Part shown: piece by piece, positions 6,283 to 13,733 of the stretch
Layout of the letters: every line of letters starts with the position of its first letter
Numbering within the stretch: the first letter of the stretch is position 1
Assembly (NCBI GenBank): GCA_021323555.1
Contig: JAJONP010000069.1
Coordinates: forward strand, 1 to 13,832
Length of the DNA stretch: 13,832 bases
Source of the DNA: Gammaproteobacteria bacterium
Lineage (GTDB): Bacteria > Pseudomonadota > Gammaproteobacteria > DSM-16500
Reading direction: 5' to 3'
Program-made: the position numbers and the translations under genes
The notes under the pieces: generated by a model
What the model saw: the letters and a program-made list of their open reading frames with translations, nothing else
Database searches by the model: none
What the model was told of the DNA's origin: nothing

Positions 6283-7896
6283 ATGAAAAGCGCTGAATTT
6301 CTTGCACTAATTGCGGCAAATGCCAATAAGACAAAAAATCTGCGGTCCTATTTTGGGCCTTGGCCGTCCAGCATCAACCGTGTGCCTGATGAAATTGCAG
6401 GTAAAGTTGGTCGTATCGTTGCCTTTGTTCAAGCTAAAATAAATGAAGGGCACTTTTGTAATAAAGAAACGGAATATTTACTGATTTATAATTTTCAACC
6501 GCTTCACTTGTCAAAAAAGGATGTCATTTATTATTCGTTAGACCTATTACGCAAGCCCACGAGCCGAATTAAGCGGGTAAAAGAAAAAATCGGCGAGCCT
6601 ATGCAGTTGGTTATTCAAGGTGAGACTGGTGATGTCATGAATAATTCTCAGTTTATGGTAAGCGTTGAATTAGCAACGATCGAGGAGATTGCGAGAGATA
6701 AGTTAGAGCCCCCTACCATTTATGGTAATTATACGGCATACGCTGCGCCTTGTTGCTTTGTGACACTGCTGAGTGATGAACTGCTTTCCGCCGAATTGTT
6801 ATTTGATGGGGGGTATGATAAAAGCAGCATGGTTCAAGAAGGGAAGGCTTTTGAAAACCTTATGGACGCGCGCCGTATGTTAGCAGAAAGCCAAGCCGTA
6901 GGCCGCTATATTGCGGAAATAACGGACACGGAAGATGAAATACCCCGCTTAAAAAAGCAAGGCTTATGTTTAGAAACAGTTAAATTGATGGACTACGGCG
7001 CTAATACCGTAATTGTCAATACGCATCCTCGTGTGCTTTTTATGGAAACGCCCATCGAGGATGAGTTAAGCCGTCTTGAAGAGGCGTTTGGTATGCTGGA
7101 AATCCCAAGTATTAAAGCGACTCGCATTGCCGTGGCTAACGCTCTGGACCCGACCGGAGAAGATAAAAGGGATTTGCAGAGTGAAATCAATAGAGTTATG
7201 GATCCTTTTAAAGAAGAGATGACTCCTCCTCCTTCCTCCTTAGTCGTCCCCGCTAACACGCCAGCCGCATTGAATTTGTTAAGCCCTGTCGTGTTAACTT
7301 CAGCCAGCCTCGCTGAAGCCTTTGCAAAAATAGAGCCGCCTTTTTCCGATGCTGATACTGCTGGTGCCTCTGGCTCGGAATTTGCAGAAGACTCGCCTTC
7401 TCCAGCAGGGGCGCGTTCATGCGTTTTTTTTCCGCTTGTACGAGCTGCTTCTGCTTCACCTGCTACGGGTTCCTCGTCTATTAGGAAACGCCGAATATTA
7501 ATCGTTGAGGACAATGTGATAAATCAAAAAATGCTTCTTCGTATCCTTAAATCTGCAGGCCATCGGTGTCGCATTGCTAATGACGGCTTAGAAGCATTAG
7601 TCGCGTACGATCAGTTTACGTTTGATATTATTTTTATGGACATTGTGATGCCTAACATGGATGGACTAACCGCTACTCAAGAAATTCGCAAAAGAGAAAA
7701 AGAAAAAAACTTAAGACGAACGCCTATTATTGCCATTACAGCCAACGCGCTTGAAAAAGACCAGCAAAAAGGACGTGAAGCAGGAATTGAAAAGTATATT
7801 GCTAAGCCTTTTTCAAAAGAAGAAATATACGCACAGCTTGTGGCATTAGAAGAACATGAGAGAGTCGTAAAAAATAGTGCCTGTCCCTTTTCTTGA
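6283..7896 (+). CDS. Unknown N-terminal region fused to a C-terminal receiver domain
   Basis: A 537-residue protein. Residues 1 to about 315 match no family I recognise; they are mixed, probably globular, with no signal peptide or membrane segment. Residues of about 316-400 are a Pro/Ser/Ala-rich linker (for example EEMTPPPSSLVVPAN and ASASPATGSSS), more GC-rich than the rest. Residues of about 403-525 are a hybrid-kinase-type receiver (ILIVEDNVINQKML) with E409-D410, phospho-acceptor Asp453 in IFMDIVMPNMDG, Thr486 and Lys508 in AKPF. It is thus a response regulator with its receiver at the C-terminus and an unknown output or sensor domain in front, the reverse of the usual order. GAGAGGA precedes the ATG. 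It has its own extended -10 promoter and ends at a hairpin terminator. The receiver resembles that of the hybrid kinase 270 bases downstream, a plausible phosphate source. The last four residues, CPFS, are Cys-led but a poor CaaX match. Confidence 0.88.
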   Translation: MKSAEFLALIAANANKTKNLRSYFGPWPSSINRVPDEIAGKVGRIVAFVQAKINEGHFCNKETEYLLIYNFQPLHLSKKDVIYYSLDLLRKPTSRIKRVKEKIGEPMQLVIQGETGDVMNNSQFMVSVELATIEEIARDKLEPPTIYGNYTAYAAPCCFVTLLSDELLSAELLFDGGYDKSSMVQEGKAFENLMDARRMLAESQAVGRYIAEITDTEDEIPRLKKQGLCLETVKLMDYGANTVIVNTHPRVLFMETPIEDELSRLEEAFGMLEIPSIKATRIAVANALDPTGEDKRDLQSEINRVMDPFKEEMTPPPSSLVVPANTPAALNLLSPVVLTSASLAEAFAKIEPPFSDADTAGASGSEFAEDSPSPAGARSCVFFPLVRAASASPATGSSSIRKRRILIVEDNVINQKMLLRILKSAGHRCRIANDGLEALVAYDQFTFDIIFMDIVMPNMDGLTATQEIRKREKEKNLRRTPIIAITANALEKDQQKGREAGIEKYIAKPFSKEEIYAQLVALEEHERVVKNSACPFS

Positions 7897-7900
7897 ATTA

Positions 7901-7927
7901 AAAAGCCCCTTAGTCTAAACGGCTTTT
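7901..7927 (+). terminator. Rho-independent-like terminator
   Basis: AAAAGCC at 7901-7907 pairs perfectly with GGCTTTT at 7921-7927 across a 13-base loop, five bases after the stop of the 537-aa gene. The T residues lie in the stem and few follow, so strength is uncertain. The 238 bases from here to the hybrid kinase start hold no supported gene; a 5-bp hairpin CTTGC-GAA-GCAAG sits at 8034-8046. Confidence 0.5.
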
Positions 7928-8165
7928 GATACAAGACTGGCATTTCTAACCCCCCGGGTCGGCAATTTCTCTGTGCTATTGTTTCCCTGATGAGAGGTCT
8001 TTTACTTCAAGACGAGATTGCTATAAAAGCACACTTGCGAAGCAAGCGCCCGATGCGGATATGATCCAGAAAATTTGCGGAATTCTCTACTTGAACAACA
8101 GAAATTAAAAGAGGAGAATATCCATAAAAAGCAGCATCATAATAATGAGAGGCAGGAGGTTGCTT

Positions 8166-10937
8166 ATGTTGCCACGTACAGATCCTGATGAAATTCCTTC
8201 CTTATCGAATCATCCCGCTTTCTCACTAGAAGGAGAGGAGGCCATCCACACAATTTCCACACATGCAGAAGCGCGTCTTGGCATATTGACGCCAGTTGCG
8301 CCCCTCACTCCAAGGCCAAGCGAGAACCCTAGAGAAGCTCTTCCCCTTGAGATTAAAGTGTTTGTGATTGCAAAAGCCACTGTGTCTAGTGCCTTCGGCG
8401 GAGCGGGTCCTTCTGATTCATCAGCAGCGAGAGTTGATGAGACTAAGAACGAAGACATGCTAGATTTCCAGGTTTTATTTGAATCCACACCCGGTCCTTA
8501 CCTTATTTTAAAACCTAATTCAGACTTTACGATTGTTGCCGTGAATGATGCGTATTTAAAAGCCACTATGACCCAACGGGAACTGATTCTCGGCAGAGGT
8601 CTCTTTGAAGTATTTCCAGATAATCCTTCTGATCCTAAAGCCGATGGGGTACGTAACTTACGCTATTCATTGCAACAAGTCATAGAAAAAGGGATAGCTG
8701 ATACGATGCCTATCCAAAAATATGATATTCGTCGTCCAGCCGCCGAAGGCAGCGAATTTGAAGAACGCTATTGGAGCCCCATTAACACACCTGTGTTGGG
8801 GAGGACGGGCGCAGTCAATTTTATTATTCATCGGGTAGAAGATGTCACTGATTTCATCCATCTTAAGCAACAAGAGATTGAACAACAGAAGCGCGCACAA
8901 GCCTTGCAGGTGCGTACGGAGCAAATGGAGGCTGAGCTTTATAACCATAGCCGAGATATTCAGAAAAAAGAAGAAGCATTAAAAATAAGCCATAAACGAT
9001 ATAGCACACTAGCCTCTATGTTACCCGTGGGCGTATTCCACACCGACCTGGAAGGCCGCTGTCTTTATGTTAATCCGCACTGGCAGAGGATGACGGGCAT
9101 CAAACGAGAAGAAGCAATAGAGCAAAAATGGTTTACATTATCTCAGCCTGCCGATCAATCCGCGGTCTTGAATGCTTGGGAACATTGCCAAGCGACAGGC
9201 AGTTGCCAAGTAGAGTTCCGTTTTTTCGGAGCACATCGCAAAGAATATTGGGTATTGGCTCAACTCACGGCTGAATGGGTCGACAACGAAGTCAAAGGTT
9301 ATGTAGGTTCAATTACAGACATTACAGAACTCAAAGAGTTAGAAGAGACCCGAATAGCCGTCCTCAGGCAAGCAGAAGAGTACCAAAGAAAATTAGCAGA
9401 GGCTGCTGAAAATTACCGCCAAAACCAAGAACAATTTATTGACACCATGTGCCATGAGCTACGTAATCCTTTGAATGGTATTTACGGTAATGTGGGCCTC
9501 CTTCAATCCAGCAGCTATGCAATGGAAAAAATAATCCGAGGCGCATCGCCTCTGGAACTGACGGAAACTCTTCGCGATACGATTCTTCACCAGCTGGAAA
9601 ATGACAGAGCATCTCTCGAGGCCATTGATAAATGTGCGCGTTATCAAAAAGTGATCACCGATGATGTATTGAATTTGTCGAAGCTCGAAGCCGGAAAAGT
9701 AGAGCTTAATCTCATTGATTTTGATCTCCGCAAGTTAGTCAGAGACACTGTCGGTATGTTGGAGACACAAGCTCATCAAAAGCAGATTCGGCTTCATTTA
9801 AATTTACCCTCTTCTCACATCAGAGTGATAGGTGATCCGAACCGTCTGATGCAGGTATTACTCAATTTATTATCCAATGCCCTCAAATTTACATTGGAAA
9901 CGGGAACCGTAACCGTTAGCTTCTCTATTTTGGAAGAAACTCGCACGCATACGATCTTTCGATTTACGGTAAAAGATACGGGGATTGGGATGAGCGAGGA
10001 AGAGCAAAATAAACTGTTTAATCGCTTTGCGCAAGCCAGCTCAAAAATTTCAACGGAGCATGGAGGATCTGGCTTAGGATTAATGATCAGCAAAAACTTA
10101 ATTGAGTTGATGGAGGGGAAAATTGAAGTAGAAAGCAAAAAGTGGAAAGGCACCCAATTTAGTTTTACGATTAAACTCGCGCCAGCGCCTCGACTTCAAG
10201 AAGAGGAAAAATCTACTCTTGCCGTTCCTGTCAGTTCTAAGAAATTAAATTTGTCCCGGCGTAGGGGATTGAACATTTTAATTGCTGAAGATAGCCTGAT
10301 TAATCAGAAAATTTTAGCTAGACAATTACAACAAGCCGGTCATATCTGTCACGTGGCCAACAATGGCCAAGAAGCCCTTGAGATGCACGGTAAAATTCCC
10401 ATTGATTTAATTTTTATGGACATTGAAATGCCCATTAAGAATGGACTTGAAGCGACTCAAGCTATCCGTCAAAAAGAGCAAGCGTCTTCTTTGTGTACTC
10501 GGATACCTATTATTGGTCTCTCTGGAAATGCACGTTCAGAACACCGCGAAGAAGCACTGGGCGTTGGCATGGATGCTTATCTCACCAAGCCTTATGATAA
10601 AGAAAAGCTATTAGAAATGATCGCCCACTCTGCGCCTTCTCTCTCACCCCGAGCAGCAGTAGATCGTATGTCAACACCTGCTACGTTGTTTAGTTCTATC
10701 ACACCGAGACAGTCGCAACATCGAGAAGCAGGCTCATCCTTCTTTGGGGTATGCGCAGAGGCTAAAGAAGAACAAGAAACGGCAGTCATCAGCGCGCGAG
10801 TCAAAAAAAAAGAAAAATCAAAAGACGTTACTTCTTTTTGGAACAAAAAAAAATTAGGGCTATCGGTTTTAACTATCGGATCTCTAGCAATGGGGGCCGC
10901 CCTCGTAGTAAAGAACGATAGAAAACAATATGTATAA
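8166..10937 (+). CDS. Hybrid sensor histidine kinase with a C-terminal hydrophobic anchor
   Basis: A 923-residue hybrid kinase. In order: a low-complexity N-terminus (1-95); PAS 1 (about 99-230, FESTPGPYLIL...RVEDVTDFI); a charged coiled coil (about 233-275); PAS 2 (about 279-395, MLPVGVFHTDLEGRCLYVNP...ITDITELKE); HisKA with His430 in CHELRNPLNGIYGN; HATPase (about 545-665, LNLLSNALKF, DTGIGM at 604-609, GGSGLGL); a receiver (about 698-815) with E708-D709, Asp752 in FMDIEMP, Ser786 and Lys808 in LTKPYDK. After a Ser/Ala-rich linker it ends in LGLSVLTIGSLAMGAALVV (897-915) plus KNDRKQYV, a single possible membrane anchor. From the phospho-His to SKLEAGK is 82 residues, about 25 more than in BarA-type kinases. 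The ATG at 8166 has AGGAGG six bases upstream and is preferred to the ATG at 8145. No HPt domain follows the receiver. Confidence 0.93.
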   Translation: MLPRTDPDEIPSLSNHPAFSLEGEEAIHTISTHAEARLGILTPVAPLTPRPSENPREALPLEIKVFVIAKATVSSAFGGAGPSDSSAARVDETKNEDMLDFQVLFESTPGPYLILKPNSDFTIVAVNDAYLKATMTQRELILGRGLFEVFPDNPSDPKADGVRNLRYSLQQVIEKGIADTMPIQKYDIRRPAAEGSEFEERYWSPINTPVLGRTGAVNFIIHRVEDVTDFIHLKQQEIEQQKRAQALQVRTEQMEAELYNHSRDIQKKEEALKISHKRYSTLASMLPVGVFHTDLEGRCLYVNPHWQRMTGIKREEAIEQKWFTLSQPADQSAVLNAWEHCQATGSCQVEFRFFGAHRKEYWVLAQLTAEWVDNEVKGYVGSITDITELKELEETRIAVLRQAEEYQRKLAEAAENYRQNQEQFIDTMCHELRNPLNGIYGNVGLLQSSSYAMEKIIRGASPLELTETLRDTILHQLENDRASLEAIDKCARYQKVITDDVLNLSKLEAGKVELNLIDFDLRKLVRDTVGMLETQAHQKQIRLHLNLPSSHIRVIGDPNRLMQVLLNLLSNALKFTLETGTVTVSFSILEETRTHTIFRFTVKDTGIGMSEEEQNKLFNRFAQASSKISTEHGGSGLGLMISKNLIELMEGKIEVESKKWKGTQFSFTIKLAPAPRLQEEEKSTLAVPVSSKKLNLSRRRGLNILIAEDSLINQKILARQLQQAGHICHVANNGQEALEMHGKIPIDLIFMDIEMPIKNGLEATQAIRQKEQASSLCTRIPIIGLSGNARSEHREEALGVGMDAYLTKPYDKEKLLEMIAHSAPSLSPRAAVDRMSTPATLFSSITPRQSQHREAGSSFFGVCAEAKEEQETAVISARVKKKEKSKDVTSFWNKKKLGLSVLTIGSLAMGAALVVKNDRKQYV

Positions 10938-10992
10938 TGTAGGTGCTTTGGAAAGACAGTCATGGAGAGTAAAATATGCTTTGATGAAAACT

Positions 10993-11021
10993 TTAAGAAA
11001 GGTTAACTTTCAGTTTCTTAA
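10993..11021 (+). terminator. Hairpin after the hybrid kinase gene
   Basis: TTAAGAAA (10993-11000) pairs with TTTCTTAA (11014-11021) over a 13-base loop, 56 bases after the kinase stop and just before the IS66 end. No T-run follows, so termination is uncertain. Confidence 0.3.
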
Positions 11022-11117
11022 GAAGTCTTAGAGTAAGCGTAAATTAAAGCACCCACTTCACAAGATATTTTTGGTTTTTTAAACTTCATTTTTTAATTAA
11101 TAATGGAGTATCAAATA

Positions 11118-11462
11118 ATGCAAAACCGATCTGCAAAAAACGCACCGCTGGATATGGAAAAATGGGGAGAAATTATCAACGGATGGGACCAGAGCAGCGA
11201 ATCGCAAAAAGCGTATTGTCAGCGCTTGGGATTAAATCTTAATACTTTCTCTCATGCACGAAGCAAATGGTTATCGAGGAACAAAACGCCAACGAAATTC
11301 ATCCCTGTGACAATCAAAAAGAGTGTCGAGGCAAAAAAGCTATCTTCTGCATTTCCGATTATCCTGAAAAACCAGAGCGGCTATAAACTTTATCTTTCTA
11401 CGGCGTTGTCGGCTGAAGAACTGAGTCAGCTATTTCAATTATCGGGGTGGCGTCATGCTTAA
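11118..11462 (+). CDS. tnpA: IS66-family accessory protein TnpA
   Basis: A 114-residue small protein of the IS66 element, required with TnpB for transposition though it is not the catalytic subunit. The N-terminal half (MEKWGEIINGWDQSSESQKA, then YCQRLGLNLNTFSHARSKW) has the helix-turn-helix look of this family, in which W...SG.S...YC...G.....F..W is typical. The ATG at 11118 has GGAG nine bases upstream; an ATG at 11103 in the same frame lacks such a site. The stop overlaps the start of tnpB by eight bases, the usual coupled arrangement. Full length and apparently intact. Confidence 0.87.
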   Translation: MQNRSAKNAPLDMEKWGEIINGWDQSSESQKAYCQRLGLNLNTFSHARSKWLSRNKTPTKFIPVTIKKSVEAKKLSSAFPIILKNQSGYKLYLSTALSAEELSQLFQLSGWRHA

Positions 11463-11811
11463 ATTTCGTGAAGAGATAAAAATTTACGTGAGCCTACAAG
11501 CGATTGATGCCAGAAAAAGCATTGATGGGTTGTGTGCCTTAGTGCTAGACCATTTTTCTGAGAATCCACAGGACGGCAATGTATTCGTCTTCTTTAATAA
11601 AGCAAAAGACAAAGTCAAATTATTATGGTGGAATGCCAACGGGGTTGTAGTGCATTACAAGCGGATGGAAAAGCACCGTTTTGTTTTTCCAACACGTTAT
11701 GATATGACAGCATTTGAAATCACTGAAACACAATTACATGGTTTATTAGCGGGATTAGATTTTTCTTTAATGCGGCATTTTCCAGAAATTGATTATTACC
11801 ATTATGCTTAA
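11455..11811 (+). CDS. tnpB: IS66-family accessory protein TnpB
   Basis: A 118-residue IS66 Orf2-family protein, intact and of normal length. Family hallmarks seen are the N-terminal DARKSIDGLCALV, the central VFVFFNKAKDKVKLLWWNAN and the following VHYKRMEKHRFVFP. Its role in IS66 transposition is established genetically, but its biochemistry is not known. The ATG overlaps the end of tnpA (ATGCTTAA), so it is likely translated by coupling. The next gene, tnpC, starts about 40 bases further on. Confidence 0.93.
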   Translation: MLKFREEIKIYVSLQAIDARKSIDGLCALVLDHFSENPQDGNVFVFFNKAKDKVKLLWWNANGVVVHYKRMEKHRFVFPTRYDMTAFEITETQLHGLLAGLDFSLMRHFPEIDYYHYA

Positions 11812-11839
11812 AATACTAGGAAATAATAGCAATTTCGTG

Positions 11840-11858
11840 TATCATGCGTTGCATGATA
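11840..11858 (+). promoter_or_regulatory. Hairpin covering the tnpC start codon
   Basis: TATCATGC-GTT-GCATGATA is a perfect 8-bp inverted repeat with a three-base loop. It contains both in-frame candidate start codons of tnpC (ATG at 11844 and 11853) and no good ribosome-binding site lies outside it. In the mRNA it would bury the start, which could hold transposase levels low. Confidence 0.45.
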
Positions 11859-12616
11859 GCCCATGAAGAATACCATCAGACAAGCCGAGAAGATCTTCTT
11901 AAAATCGTGATGGATCAAGCAAAGCAAATCCGATTTTTAGAAGAACAAATCCTCGCCTATCAACTCTGCCAATTTGCTGCCAAATCTGAAAAGCTGAAAG
12001 ATCCAAGGCAGCTCTTTTTTTGATGAAGCTGCTTTGCCTGAGAAGGTGATTGCCGAGGAAGAACAAATCACTTTACGCGCGACACAAAAAAGTCGGGCGT
12101 CAAGCACTGCCGAAAGAATTATTACGTGTTCCTCGCATTTATGATTTAACAGAAGAAGAAAAAATCTGTGCTTGCGGTTGTATGCTCACCTATATCAAAG
12201 ATGAGAAATCGGAGCAGCTCGAAATCATTCCTGCTAAAATTTATGTGATCGAACACATTCGAAAAAAATACGCCTGTAAACAATGCCAAGCATCGGTTAA
12301 ATTAGCAACGCAACCGTCTGCGCCTATTCCAAGAAGTATTGCAGCGAGTGGCTTGTTAAGTCATGTACTGGTTTCGGAGTTTCAAGATCATCTTCCTTTA
12401 TATCGCCAAGAATCCATCTTAAGGCGAATAGGTGTGGATATACCGAGGATGACGTTGAGTTTGTGGGTCATCAAGTGTGCCGAGTTGTTCGTTCCCTTAC
12501 TCAAGCTCATGCAGGATCGTATTCTGACCTACGATGTGGCGTATTCGGATGAAACGACCTTACAAGTTTTAAAAGAACCTAACAAAGGCGTTCAAAGTAA
12601 AAAATACATGTGGCTC
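11853..12616 (+). pseudogene. tnpC: IS66 transposase TnpC, 5' exon with two frameshifts
   Basis: The catalytic DDE transposase of IS66, broken. Frame 1 starts MIAHEEYHQTSREDLLK and stops at 12021-12023. The next bases resume the family sequence as DEAALPEKVIAEEEQIT in another frame, and from about 12072 a third frame gives YARHKKVGRQALPKELLR and continues to the intron. Each shift is explained by one extra T: a run of seven T at 12015-12021 where six would fit, and ACTTTAC for ACTTAC near 12070. The zinc-finger part is clear (CACGC from 12167, CKQC from 12275), as is the first catalytic Asp in SDETTLQVL (12548-12550). The protein stops matching after KKYMWL, where the group II intron begins. 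The remaining two catalytic acids would lie in the 3' exon beyond the window. An alternative start is the ATG at 11844. Confidence 0.88.
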
Positions 12617-13733
12617 GTGTGCCGTAGCAGCAAGAATAAACTGTTAAGGATAACAGTCATTTTCAATGCAAGAAGCTATAGAAAAGATGGTGGGAGGCCC
12701 ACCAGGGTCGATTATCAGGAATTGATCTTAAACTACTTCAAGCGGCTCTTGTTAAGAGCAAGGGTCGTGAGCGTTGAAGCAAAAGCAGAAATAAAATTCT
12801 GCAAGTGAGAATCAAAAAGACGAATAAAACTGAACCTCTGTAGACACGTCGTAATGTATTTTATAGAAGCATCAAAATTGAAGTCGAAGCCATACTTCAA
12901 GAATACTAGTCTATGAGAAACCTGGATTGCTGCATAGGCGATGCTCGGCGGAAAAGAGGCGTGACTTTGATTCAGGCTTTTCTATGGAACTGCGGGAACC
13001 AGTCGTTTTGATGTTAAGGGAGAAACCCAAGTGAGAATAACTCACAAGGGTGAGAGTACTGATGCAAAACACTGGGGCGGAGTAGTCTGTAGTAGTAATG
13101 AAGCAACTGTAATGGTTGTGGAGCGAAGGGACTACATTAGGCTGTTCGATATGAATATTCAACTGATAGAAATCAGGAGGAAATATTGATACCAACAAAA
13201 TCATTTGAAATACCAAAACAATTAGTTATGCAAGCATACAAACTTGTAAGAGCTAATGCAGGGGCAGCAGGCGTTGATAAACAATCTCTTGAGGATTTTG
13301 AAATAAATTTAAAGGATAATTTATTCAAACTCTGGAATCGGATGTCATCAGGGAGTTATTTTCCTCCACCAGTAAAAGGAGTGCCAATTCCGAAGAAGTC
13401 AGGAGGCACGCGCTTGTTGGGTGTACCCACAGTCTGTGATCGAATAGCGCAAATGGTAGTAAAACTCATTTTTGAACCGCAAGTAGAGCCGTACTTTTTA
13501 ACAGATTCCTACGGATACAGACCCAAGAAATCGGCACTGGATGCTGTGGGGATCACTCGTCAACGATGTTGGAAGTATGATTGGGTCATTGAGTTCGATA
13601 TCAAAGGACTATTTGATAACATACCGCGAAATTTATTAATGATAGCGGTAAGGAAACACACAAAATGCAAATGGATATTGTTATACATTGAACGATGGTT
13701 AAATGCACCTATGCAAGTATCAGATGGAAAAGT
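12617..13733 (+). mobile_element. Group II intron, 5' portion, inside IS66 tnpC
   Basis: The 5' end is placed at GTGTG (12617-12621), matching the GUGYG consensus exactly where the transposase homology ends. About 570 bases of structured RNA precede the reverse-transcriptase ORF, a usual length. Strong stems seen are CTGTTA/TAACAG (12641-12656), TGGTGGG/CCCACCA (12688-12704), GCTCTT/AAGAGC (12745-12759) and GCAGAA/TTCTGC (12785-12802). The string GGAGCGAAGGGACTAC near 13119 is typical of the region before the ORF. Domains V and VI, the branch-point A and the 3' exon are not in the window, because the intron is cut at about 13734 by another element. Splicing and retrohoming are therefore not possible from what is seen. 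Confidence 0.85.

Larger units (their letters stand above)
11033..12616 (+). mobile_element. IS66-family insertion sequence, left part
   Basis: The left tip is placed at GTAAGCGTAAATTAAAG (11033 on), since IS66-family elements typically begin GTAAGCG. The three IS66 genes follow in standard order: tnpA, tnpB, tnpC. The element is split at 12616/12617 by a group II intron and its right end is outside the window, so the 8-bp target duplication expected (left copy GTCTTAGA, 11025-11032) cannot be confirmed here. It sits 95 bases behind the hybrid kinase gene. Confidence 0.8.

Noticed and set aside
6993..7514. 173-codon minus-strand open frame
   Set aside because: It lies wholly opposite the Pro/Ser/Ala-rich linker and receiver junction of the 537-aa gene, where GC-richer codons leave the antisense frame open by chance. 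It has no family features.
10592..10963. 123-codon minus-strand open frame
   Set aside because: It is the antisense of the hybrid kinase C-terminus, whose receiver and hydrophobic tail are clearly coding on the plus strand.
12617..12808. C-terminal extension of the tnpC reading frame
   Set aside because: These residues do not match IS66 transposases and the DNA is full of perfect RNA stems; it is intron RNA read through by chance.
12911..13216. 101-codon minus-strand open frame
   Set aside because: It lies opposite the structured group II intron RNA and the start of its reverse transcriptase.
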